Position numbers and translations under genes: made by a program. Positions 35,253 to 47,198 of a stretch of DNA of 64,000 nt are shown here, one piece after another. Under the pieces are notes generated by a model. The model did no database searches and was not told where the DNA came from. It was given only the letters and a program-made list of their open reading frames with translations. Source of the stretch: Typhlomys cinereus (taxonomy: Eukaryota; Chordata; Mammalia; Rodentia; Platacanthomyidae); NCBI GenBank assembly GCA_023101885.1, contig JALPQD010000053.1, positions 6,143,447 to 6,207,446 of the forward strand. The letters are read 5' to 3'. Every line of letters starts with the position of its first letter. Within the stretch, counting starts at the first letter, position 1.

Positions 35253-38200
35253 GTGTGGGTACACTTGTATGTGAGCACACATGTGCATATGGGTGCACAT
35301 GTATGTGTGTATGTATATGTGTGTCTGTGTGTGTGTAGTCCTGAGGTTGACACTGGGAATCTTCCTCAATATCTCTTCCACCTTGTTCTTTCTGAGACAG
35401 GGTCTCAGAAACTCAAACTGTCATTATGCATGAGCTTTCTAACATTTTAGTGATGGGATTAAAAGAAATCGTCTCAGTGAATCTGATCTCAGAAAATTGA
35501 GAGTATGTTTGTGCTGGTGACAGGAACCTGTGACCTTTCCTAATAGTACCAAAAGGTTGAAATAACAAGGACAATTTATTTGTCTCTAAATATTTCTAAT
35601 CAAACCCGGGGCTTACCAATGAGACTAATCTGGCTAGCCAGCTTGCTGTGGGCACTCACAGCCTTCTCTTTCTGAGGCTAGAATTTACATGTAAGTCATC
35701 ATACCCACCTACTATTTTACTTAGGATCTAAGATCCAAACTCCAATTTGTTTGTTTTAACTTTCATGAAAAGTGCTTTAACCCATCTCCTCAGCTTTTCT
35801 TACTTGACTTTATGAAGCATCCTTAAATGCTGATATTTGCTGCAGGATAAAAAGCTGCTTGTGGAAGAAGAATACAACATGACCTCAGAGCTCGTTGCCG
35901 AAGGAAAAGGATTGGTAGCCACTGCCACTACACAAGCAGATGTTGCAGGAGATACTCTAGCAGTAAGTTACAGCTGAGACAGTCATTACAGCTTCCAATG
36001 GGTCATCGAACACCTCTTCTGCATGTGCACATGGCCACTCTTCAGAAGATATACTCGTACCTTAAATATTAACTTCATGTGATGTTTTTAATCCATGTAG
36101 CAGCTGAACCATCACCGGGAAGAACTACTTCTGTGGACAACCAAAATCAGGAACCATGTGAATGACCTGGTCATGCAGATGTCCAAAAGGCGAGCCCGTG
36201 ACCTTGTGTTCAGAGCTGAGGATCACGCCACGGAGCTGCAGAAATTAGCCGACGCTCTGGGCAGGTAAGGCCTCATGATCGCTAGAATGCCCCAGGTGCT
36301 GATCCGTTGATCAGAGTTAGGATGGTGGCTGCAGTGTTGAACCACTGGTTTGGCCTTATTGATGATTTCCCAGTCACAACGTATGCAAACATTTCTGCTT
36401 AGTAGTTCTGGGAACTGAACCAAGGGGCTTATGCGTGCTAGGCAAGCATTCTCCCCTTTTGAGGTATACATGCTCTTAATACTATATATGTTGTGATAAT
36501 GTCTCATTAAATTGCTCAAGCTGGCCTTGAACTCACCCTATAGCCCAGCCCTAAACTTGCAATCTCTCTAACTTTGTTTCCCAGCTTGGGCTAGCCATCC
36601 TACCTGATCTTGGGGTGTTCAATTATTTTCTTTAATTTATTATCAAGAATGGGTACCAAAAGTATAGACACAGTGGGAACAGGTGTGCTTTGTAGTGGAC
36701 TGAGAGCACAGTTATAGAAAGGAGCAACATTAAAATGCTGCAATGAAAAATTAGGTCACACAAGAAAAGCAATCACAAACTGTGTGATAGATCGTTGTCT
36801 AGATTATGTATTGGCATTGAGCACTGCTGTCGACATACATCTTAGCAATCAGCAGCAAATGGAGCTAAAGCCTGGCTCATCTCCACATCTTCCTTTCCCA
36901 AAAGAAAAAGAGAATTGAAATCCATAGCTAGATTAAAATCTTTATTACTTAGTGTAAGTACTAAAAGCAATTTGGTGTGGTTCTCACAGGTGAATAACAT
37001 TTCTATTTTATAAATCACTGAAAGTTGCCAATCAAATAGTACCAGACAATAACTGCTGCTGTCTGGTATGGGAATTGCCCAACTCAATAACTTTGGAGAG
37101 GAAATGAAGACAGTGCTTCAAGTGTCAGATTTCATTTTGCAGGTAGAGAGAGAAAGAGAGAGAAAGAAGGAGAGAGAGCTGGTGAAATGAGCCCTGACCG
37201 ACTGACTAGGCTCTAAGTGATTTGCTCACTTGTCAGAATGAAGTTCAGCACATTGAAATACCATCTGATCCTTCCGCAAAATCTCCAGTGAATTTCATCA
37301 GCTGGGGGCATGTTGTTTGAGGTGCAAGGTCTTCACATGCGTGTAGGAAAGCTTTTCTAAATGGGTTGCAGGAGTGATTACAGAGAGTGTGGTTGTGAAG
37401 TCAGGCTCCAGCAATTGCAAGGGGCCTAAACAGAGATCAAGGAAGGCTGAGGACAGATGAGAAAAAGTGACTGAGGTTAAACAGAGATCAGGGAAGATGG
37501 TTAGAGATGTCTAAGGAGGCAGCCATTGCCTGCTCTTTCAGTGTTAACTAGAAACAGTTCTGAGTGTTGCCATGACAGGGGGCCAAGGTAACTCTGTGTG
37601 TGCGTGGGGGGAGGGGGCATTGTGTGTGTCTGTGGAGCCCCGAGAGTGACTTCAGGAATCATCCTGGATTGTTTGACCTTCTTTTAGCTTTGCTTTGCTC
37701 TGCCTTCCAGGGCTGAAAGTGTAGGACACTGCCATTTCTGCCCAGGATTTTTGCATGGGATCTGGGGATCTGAACGCAGGTCCTTTTGCTTTTGAGATAG
37801 AGGCTTAACCCCCGAGCCATCTCTGCAGCCCAGTGATTGCGTTTGTTCGCAGAAGGAATGTTACCCTTGCTCCTTTCGCAAAAAGAAAGCAATGAGGAGA
37901 CGTAAGGAGAGTAGGCACTGAGAACTTTCACGAGGGGATGCTTCATATTTCATTTGGATTTTCATCATGTCTCAATGTGCTGATTTGATAGTGGCCTTGA
38001 AAATGTCACACTCGAATCTCTGAATGCGACCAGTGCGGCGCACATCCACTCTGACCTTCAGAGCCTGATAGAGGAAGCGGAGGAGCTGGCCACCGATGCT
38101 CACAGGACCGGGAATGAAACGAGCCTGGTAAGCAGTGCCCGGGGGCTCGGCGTTCACACTCCTTTTCTGCACATTGTGGGTGGTTCTTCTAGAAGGTTCT

Positions 38201-41200
38201 TGAGCATAGACTCAGTAGCTATGCACACTCATGCACATTCTTTTCTGGAGGAATCTGCTTATGGCGTTATCATTGTGTTATGTACCCGTTAACTCTTGCT
38301 TATTTTGAAAAAAAACAGTCTCCCTATGATCCACACACTGGTCTTACATCCTGGGCTCCGATGATCCTCCTGCCTCAGCCTCCTGAGGAGTTGCAGCTAC
38401 GGGCGCTCACCTGCACTCCTGCTCCTTCTGACTTCTCAGGCATAAGCACTGCTTTATGAAGACTCATGGCTAAAATTAAAGACAAGAGAACTATCACAAT
38501 GTCTTATGTTAATGCCTTGTGTCTACTTTAGACAGTTCTACCCATAGGGAAAAGCTACTGGTTTCCTTCTTTTTATTTGCTTTATATTCTTTGATATGTT
38601 TCACACATGAATAAAGTGACTTTAAATGATTTGCATCCTATATTACCAAATCCCATCCCCCTCCTTCTTCCATGGAAAAACTTCTTCCCCAGCAATCTCC
38701 CTCCTGCTTTCACGTCTCCTTTGCGTTTCCTGAGTCTCCTCGAGGTTGCCTGCATGGTAAGTGCCTGAGCACTTGGAGCACGGATGTCTATCAGTGGGTG
38801 CGATGCTGAAGAAGGAAGCATTCACGCTCAATAGTCCCTCAGGGAGGTGTGGTGCCTCTTATACATGTCTTTTGGAAGGAAATGGCCGCATTGAATTCAC
38901 GGGTGCAGCAGCTTTGTAATGTCCAGAAATCACATCCACCCTCTGGCTCTTCCATTCTTACCACCTCCTCTTCCACGATGTTCCCTGAAGCTCAGGCGTG
39001 GAGGTGATTTAGGTGTGTTCTCTAGGGCCGAGCATGCTATATGCTCTTTTCCTCTACTTTGACCAGTGGTAATTCTGTGCATTAAATGCCTTCCATTACA
39101 GATGATCCAAATTGATAAATCTTTAGGCAGTTTTTTTTATTATGTCCACATAGTAAAAGAGTAGTAGTAGTTCTCTTCACCCACAGTTTACATTGTCAGG
39201 TATTTGAGCCCTACTTTAAAGTGGGCCTTAAATTCAATCAGAAATCATTTGGTTGCCCCCATAGCAGTCATGCCGATACTGCACTAATGGGCACATCTAG
39301 TCAGATTGATGTTATTATAACTCACAGAATTCACTGTTGGATGAGACTGTGATGACTTTTCTGCATAATACCTTCTAGTACAATGAAAACTGGCCAGACA
39401 AAGGAAGCTTCTAGATCAGTTCCAGCTTGTTTTCTCCATCAGTGTGTGTGTATCATCAGTAATAAGGTCTTACTATTAGATTACCAAGAGTCTATCACTG
39501 ACCTTAGAGACCGTCCTAGCCACCAGTTCCTTAGGAGAAATCTCGTGCTTGGTACTGGGAGTGCTGTTTGATCACTCTTGGCTTTTGAGAAGACGTCTCA
39601 AGGCAGTTTCTGCTCCTGCTTACCTTTCCCCCTGTGTAGGACTCTTCCAGCAACATTTTATTGCACTTTTAAATTGGTATAGAGTAGGTTTCTGTCTGAC
39701 GGTATCACACATCCTATTCCTTGCTCTCCGCCCGACTTCTCCATTCATCCCTTCTTCCCTCAATGTTCCTCTTTCCACCTTCTGCTTTCCTTCTTTATGC
39801 CACTTACAGTGATGCTGTGTTCTTGCTCCTTGGCTACTGAATCGCCCCTGCAGCTCTGTGCTTGACTTTGGTCTGTGAAAAGTTGGCCAGGGCTCTTCCA
39901 ACCCAGCCACTTTCTCCCCACAATCACTGGGAGTCCTTCTGCTTTCAGATCTCCAAACCCCTCGCTTCTCGCACGAAAGCGGTTCTTCAGCGCAGTTCCA
40001 GATTCCTGAAGGAAAGCACCCACGCGAACAGGAAGCAGCGAGGTCAGTAGCTGGGTAAGCAGAGGGCGCAGGGCGTCGGTAGCTGGGTAAGCAGAGGGCG
40101 CAGGGCGTCGGTAGCTGGGTAAGCAGAGGGCGCAGGGCGTCTCTGCACAGCTTTGAGCACGCACTCCTTCCTGGAACAACGGGAAGCATTGCCACCTTCC
40201 TTGGCATGGCATTCCAATCCCCTACCCTTTGCACATCATGTCATTCTGCATTTTATTCTAGTGGTAGCACTTCCTTGGGCTCACAGGCACCTCTTCCTTT
40301 GACCCTTCCTGTCCCGTGGCCAGATCCTCCACTCAATGTTTGAGCAATGTCCCTTCCTGGCGCATGTTAAGTCACCTTTCAGGGCAGGAACGGCTCTTTG
40401 CTCTTCGTCATTCTCCATTCCTTGGAGAGAGAAGTTCAATCGCATTTGTTTATCCTTTCTCACCTGGCTAGTACCATGTTAGAATTGTCATAAAATTTCA
40501 GTTACAAAAATACTGAATTAAATTGTAAGTAAATATCTCAGCTTCCCTCCCTCTCCCTCCCTTTCCTTCCCTCCCTTCCCTTCACCACTCCCTCCCACCC
40601 TTCTGCCTGTGTGCTTCTATGGACCCCAAAGTTCTCTCTGGCTTATGTACTCCTGCGGGGGCTCAGGCCTTTGTGGTATATCAAGTTACCTCTTTTCAGG
40701 CCACCCCACTGATATATGTATTTCCCTTCTCTCATTTAGTTTTAAACCCGAATGTTTCCACAGTAAGTGCCCATTCTATGGGTATAATAACATCTGCCAA
40801 CAGAGCAGTTTGACGTGCTATCTATAGGTTTATTGGCTGTCTTCCCTATTGATCTATTTCCTTCCCTTTTTTAAGGTTCTTGTCCTAGTTTACAGTAACA
40901 GGGATGGATCCCATTCTGACAAATAGGTCAATCAGAAAGCTGTTTGTTGTCTTCTTAGTAGCTTGTGATTATTTCTTTCCCCCAGCAGCTTCTATAGTAT
41001 TCCTTGGTACTGTGTAAGCTATCCAGCAAGGAGAAAATCCTCATATCAATTCCAGTTGATTTATTTTGCCCATGTTCTGTGATCCATTTGTGTTGCATCT
41101 TCAGTAATAGGGTCTTACTGACAGTTTTTGGAGAACAACCAAGAGTCGTGGCAAAAGCCTATAATGTTTAGGGACCTTTAAGACCTCTCTGACCGACATG

Positions 41201-44200
41201 TGCAACAGGAAGTGCCACATATCTGTTACTTCTAGTATAATTTTGTTCTTAACAATTAAAGCACCATGCTTTTACCAGGTGCTCAGAATCCTGACTTGAC
41301 TTTGTATTATGAAGAGACACGGATGTGAAAGCTTTATGCAAACAGGGTAAACTACACATGAAGGATGCTGAGTAGACTCCACCTTGGGCAGTGAGAGAGC
41401 AGGACGGAGATGATGCACAAGATTCCTAGAGAGAGGCCCGAATTTCAGGGTTTGCCGGACTGGAGGGGAAACATGGCAAGATACAGCTAGTACAGAAAAT
41501 CAGGAAGCCTGACTTTGACTGGGCCATTTATATACTTCTTCACCTTTGAGTCTTGAGGCTTGGGCATGAATCTAGAAGAAGAGTAAGAAGCAAAGCAATA
41601 GGCCAAGAAGAAGTAAGTCAGAGCCCATTTTTGATGTCTATCATCAACAGTGCTGAGTCTTCTTAGAAAAGCTTTCCTATGGTATTGGTGTCTCTGTAGA
41701 AGGCCACTGAATCTGTAGCTGGATGGGGAATGATGAATAAAGCTGTTGCCAAGGTAGTGTTTTAGTATGGTGTTCTAAAAAGGACCCTTTCCCCACTTCA
41801 CATAGATGTTACACTGAAGCTGAATGAGTTGACAAATTCGACCAGCAGATTTCAAGAGAACATGGATAACATTACCAGGCAAATCAATGAATCCCTCTTG
41901 ATGTTGACAGCAATTCCTGAAGGTAAGTGGAAAGAAGTTGCTTGGTCTGTTAGTGCCTTCTGTTTGTAAAAGCCTCTCGAGGGAGCGTGAGGAAGTTCTG
42001 CCTCTAGCTGATGGAGATCATCAGCGCAAAAATGAGATGTCACTGAACATGTCTCAAAGCAAGAGAACTGGAGTACAGATCTCAGATCCCATGTAAAAGT
42101 ACCAGGCAGAAATGGCATTAGCCTGTACTTCCGGCCTTGGAAGGCGGAGCTTGGGAAACCCCAAAGCAAAGCAATAAGGAGGTAGAGCAATCCAGGGTGG
42201 TTTCTGATGTTACATCATGCCTTCATAGCCACACATAATGCCCTCCTTTGCACATACCTACACACACAGAAAATAATATTAACAAAATAAAAATAAACTG
42301 AAAAAAGTAAGACTAAGGTTCATTAAATTTCAGCTTGCAGATGAATGTGACTTTGAAGTGAATGTCAGCAAACTTTTACTCTTTGCTAGTAGCATGATTT
42401 GTTGAGGACTCATCGTGTGCCACAGAGCACATGCAGGGACCAGAGGACAGCTCCTGGGTGTCACTTCTCTCCTAGAAGCTCCATGGTGGGCCCCAGAGAT
42501 TGAATTCAGGTCATCACACTTTGTGACAAACACCTTTACCTGCTGATCCATCTTGCTGACCTCCGCTGACCTTCAGAGCACCTGCATGGAAATGTTCCAA
42601 TTTATTTTTTATAAAAAAAGTTGAGTCTCTCCCTCCCCTTTCACTTTGGTTCCAGAATTGAACTCAGGTCATCAGGTGTGAACAGAAAGCACCTTTACCC
42701 ACTGAGTCATCTCCCCAGCCCCTGTAATTATACTTTAAAGCCTCAGAGACTTTACGTTAAACCATCTCAGTTGCTTGCTTTCAAAGTGGACTGGACAGTC
42801 ACTTAAAGGAAAGAAAGGTCATTTGGGAGAGGTCAAGGCATAAGGCATATAGAACACATATTGTTGGCCTTTGGAGGAAATGCTAGTTCGTTATGCAAGT
42901 GGCAAATTAAAAAACTCTTGTTTGGTGATTTTCCATCTTAAGGCACAAAACGCTGTGGGATGGGCCTGTTGGTCCTTGATAGAGGTGGTTTGGAAATGCT
43001 GAGGTGAGATTTTAGGGTGAAGTAAGCTGTGCTATGGTGTCCTGTGCATTTTCCCTCCTCTGCCTGCTGTTCTTTCGAAGTATCAGGTGACATTCAAGGC
43101 ACCTCAGAAGTCGGGTCCCCTTAGTTGCTTTGTAAGCCGACCCTACTTGCCTTGAGTGATATGTATTTTGATGAAACATTCAATTTTATTTAAAAGTACC
43201 TCGAACTTAAAGAACTGTTGAAAGCTGAGTGAAGGACACATGTATGCTTTATTTTAACTACTATTAGGGCTTCACCGTGTGGCCCAGACTGGCCTACATG
43301 ATCCTACAGTCTCTGCTACCCGTGCTAGAATACATGCATGTGTCATCGTGCCTGGCTGGATCCTTATATACTCCTATCGGCTTCTTCTAGAATTACTATG
43401 TTGCTTCATGTGTGATTAGACATTTTAAAGTGATAAGCAACACCATTAAAACATTCTCACCTGGGCCAAGGAGGCAGCTCAGTGGTTAGTTAAGGCTTTT
43501 GCTTGGCAAGCAAAAAAACCTGAGTTCGGATTGCAGCCTGTAATGTAATTCTGCCCATGGAAGATGGAGCCTGAGAAATGCCACAGCAAAGATAAGATGG
43601 AAGAGCGATCCAGGATGCGTCCCTCCACAGGCACATACACTCAAGAGCTGTCTTGTAAACATGCCCCCCCCCCGATATATATACATACCTATATGCAAGA
43701 CACACACAGGCAATAAAAAAAAACTCACCTAAAAACTGTTGAATAATAGACTTCCTCTGTACCTTTTACTCTGCTGTCCCTTTTTGTAGCCAGTGGGCAC
43801 ATCCCAGTCTCTCTCGCTTAGACCACTTCCCATTGGATCACAGACTTATGTTCCAGAATCTTTTCCAGGCATGAAATTGTGGTTAATGAAGGTGCAAAGG
43901 GCAGGTAGAGTTGGGTTTATCAACCCAGAACGTGGTGAGCACAAGGTCATGGGTCTGTGTGATCTGTGTGATCACATTGTCTTAGTTTCATAATTTCGTT
44001 GCTGGAAACGTCCATATGACCCAAATAACTTAGGGGAAAAAGGGGATTTTATTGGCTCACAATTTCAGGTCACAGTCTGTTGCAATTTATCTGCATTTTG
44101 TCCATAAATTCAGCTTAGGGGAGAAGGAGGTTTCGTTCTGGCTTATGATGGTCCAGTTACAATTCTTAGTCCATCTTGGCAGCAGAGCTCATACCAACAC

Positions 44201-47158
44201 CAAGTCCCGAGGGAACTGGCCATACCATATCCACAGGGATTGCTGAGAGAGGGGCATATCTCACTTGCCAGACAGCAGTTCTGCCAAAACATGCTGAAGA
44301 ATACTTTCCTGAACCGGCTCCCTCCAATTCATCCACCTAGTTAAGGAATGGCCCCACCTACTATGGGGACTGAATCCTCCCACATCTATCAATCTCCTAT
44401 AGATTGGCTTAAGAGCTTGCCTTCACTACTAACTGTTCATGAATGTGCCCAGAGCTCAGCCTTCACTTCAAGTTGACATCTGTATGTCTAACTACTACAT
44501 TATGAAAGGACCAGCAGGGGCCGAGGGAACGGGCCACACCACACCCACGGCAGGAACACAGAGCAAGGACCAATGCATGCCAGCTTGCTGCACCTTTTTT
44601 CACATCCCAGCTAGCTTGTTCTCGAACTGTGTGCACCTGCCAGGCATTGGTCTTATTCACCACGGGTTGGGGATTCCCACATCAATCATGCACTCAAAAC
44701 ATTCTCCCAAAACTTGCCCAGAGTCTGCCTTAGCTGAGTAATTCTTTATAAGTGTGTCCAGAGACATGGATAAGGGTCAAGGTGGCAGAAAAAACTGTTG
44801 CAAGCCATGTATTGACATCACATTCCAGGGAATTATTATCCTAATTATTCCTTTTTTATTCACATTTGCCATGGATAGTGAGAATCTCATCTTGTGTTCA
44901 GCAATCAAAAAAAAAAAAAATCACAGCATGTTTTTCTGAAAAATTACATTCTGTGGGAATTAGTTGTCCAGTTTTCTCAGGTTCTTCCCTGGGGTTCTTG
45001 CTCATGTGTGTGTGTGTGTGTGTTTTAGGGGTGAGAGACAAAGGACGCAGAGCCAAAGAGTTGGCAGCATCTGCTGGAGAGAGAGCAGCCAAGACACTAG
45101 CGCTTGCTGTGGAGCTGAGCCAGAGGGTGGTCCACACGTCAGCCGACCTGTCCAGAGCCAACGCCACCTTACGAGAGACGAATGAACTTCTGCGGAACTC
45201 CACAGAGACCAGTATGTCGGTGGTCTCCCACCTGGTTACAGAAATGTGTGCCATGCAGACTGATGGACGGCTCCGTGCACAGTTGGCAGAAAATGAAAAC
45301 GGCCTTGCTAGTATCTGGACTCACAGGAAGGGAGAGACGGTTCTGGGGCGTGTACGCTGGCAGGGCATTTCTCACCCATCTTCCAGATATCAAGGGGCCA
45401 CTGTTAAGCGGTTCAGTGAATGAATAAGGTAGTTTTTTTTTCTCTTCTTCCCTTCCATGCCTCATCATCTTGTCATCCCTCACCTTTCTTTCTCGTTAGC
45501 TCTGTTGGCTGAAAGAAAAGTTGAAGATGTGGAAACACAAATCGACCTTTTATACAACCTATTGAAGCCTATGAAGACATTAGAAGAAAATCTGAGCAAA
45601 AACTTATCAGAAATTAAACTGCTGATCATCCGCGCTCGGAAACAAGTAGCTTCGGTGAGCAAGGGCTTGTGGAAGAGTCGCAGTTCCATAAACCGGGGCT
45701 TTCACAGCACCTACCCCTTGAGAATTCAATAGACCCAGTGCCCAACCTACTCGCCTACAACTTCCACAGGCTCAGATGTCAGGGGTCCCTGTGTTCTCTT
45801 GGGCTTGTCTTCATGTATTGAAAGTCAGTCAGTCACCCTTTTTCTTAGGATTCTGCTTGCATTTAACATGTTTCATAAGATCCTTAGGAAAGGGCTCTTC
45901 ATACCTCAAGGGAATCATAATCAGCCTCTAGCATCATAGCTTAACCTCGCTGGCCTAGAAGACCTTGAGTCTAAGCGGCAACATCACCAAACATCACCGT
46001 AAGTTTCGTGGCTACATGTGGTGCCTTTTCTTCCACCAATTTAACAGTCCAAGTGCTCTCCAGAATATCTGCATGGCACGGGCTTCTCCCTCCAGGACTC
46101 TGAGAACACACTTTGCATGCATCTTGATGCTGACAGACCCATTCATTCAAATGCATGCAACCCTGGCACCCATAGCTGTCCAAGGCCGATACACACAGTC
46201 CACGACTCAGGCTGATGCCTGTCCTCTGAAGAGAAGCGCTTCGGACGAGTAGTGCAACCTGTGAGAGAATGTGTGGTTGTCACACTGCTGGACCCTAGAT
46301 GGGGACAGTGTGACCTCTGACCTCACCTTGGTACTTCGGAAGCCTTCTAGGCAAGAAAGGGAGCGCTGGCCTGTGCTTACCCAAGAATCCTCTATCCTGA
46401 GAAAGGATGCAGACTTCCATCTGTTACACCAACGGTCTCTAGGTAGCTGTAAGCTCTAGAGATGGTTCTGTACTCGCTAACTAAAGAAGTATGTGATGCA
46501 CACAACTATCCTATAATAGTTTACTGACTGAATATATTATCCCTCCTTGTACTTGACAGGGGGTCATCAAGTAGTCTCTGTGGGTTAGAAAAGAGTCCAA
46601 AGTGGTATGGTCTTTGGCTTTAAGAAAGATAATCTTGTGTATATCTCTATATATTATGTATTACTATATAAAATGTCCTACTAATGGGGGGCTGGGAGAT
46701 GGCCCAGCAAATAAAGTTCTTGCTATGCAAGAATGAGGAGCACAGAACTCGTGTAAAAAGACTGGGCAGGCATGGCTACCACCTGTAACGCCAGCACTCA
46801 GGAGTAAGAGAAAGGGTAGCTCTGGGGCAAGCTGGTTAGCTAGAAGACCCTTGGCAAGAGCAGTCAAGGGAGACAGACACCAGAGTCAGCTTTGGGCCGC
46901 CACGTGCACACATGTCTGCACACAGGTGTACCCTAAAACAAGTGTGCACAAACTCAAGAACATCACACACACATACATATGCAAAAAATTCAGCTAGTCA
47001 TAATGGTGCACACCTGTAAGCCTAATACTCTGGAGGCTGAGGCAGGAGGATCATGAATTTGAGTTGAAAGTCCGTCTGGGCTACTTAGCACAACACTATT
47101 TCAAAGCAAACAAAAGAAAAAAGCTAAAGTAATTGACTTCCTTATATTTAAGCACTTT

Positions 47159-47198
<40 letters not shown>

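Larger units (their letters stand above)
35016..35845 (+). other. Intron 22
   Basis: Holds a TG-rich run and a reverse B3-type SINE; otherwise unrecognised. Confidence 0.75.
36265..37991 (+). other. Intron 24
   Basis: Carries a reverse ID+B1 composite and a reverse family A SINE. 36660-37590 is unrecognised except for a short GA run near 37140. Confidence 0.75.
38128..39948 (+). other. Intron 25
   Basis: Carries a reverse B1 and two LINE-like blocks; 38965-39365 is unrecognised. Confidence 0.7.
41923..45028 (+). other. Intron 27
   Basis: A 3.1-kb intron with two family A SINEs, two reverse B2, a reverse B1 and family U copies. It ends in (TG)9T4AG. 42725-43255 is unrecognised. Confidence 0.75.

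Noticed and set aside
39620..40234. Minus-strand open frame of 204 codons
   Set aside because: It lies antisense to E26 and contains the 32-bp tandem repeat (giving repeated SYRRPAPSAYPATD-like text). No homology is recognisable and codon use is not gene-like.
40545..41260. Possible LINE open reading frame
   Set aside because: No long frame is open and I cannot identify reverse-transcriptase motifs; listed only as a possible remnant.
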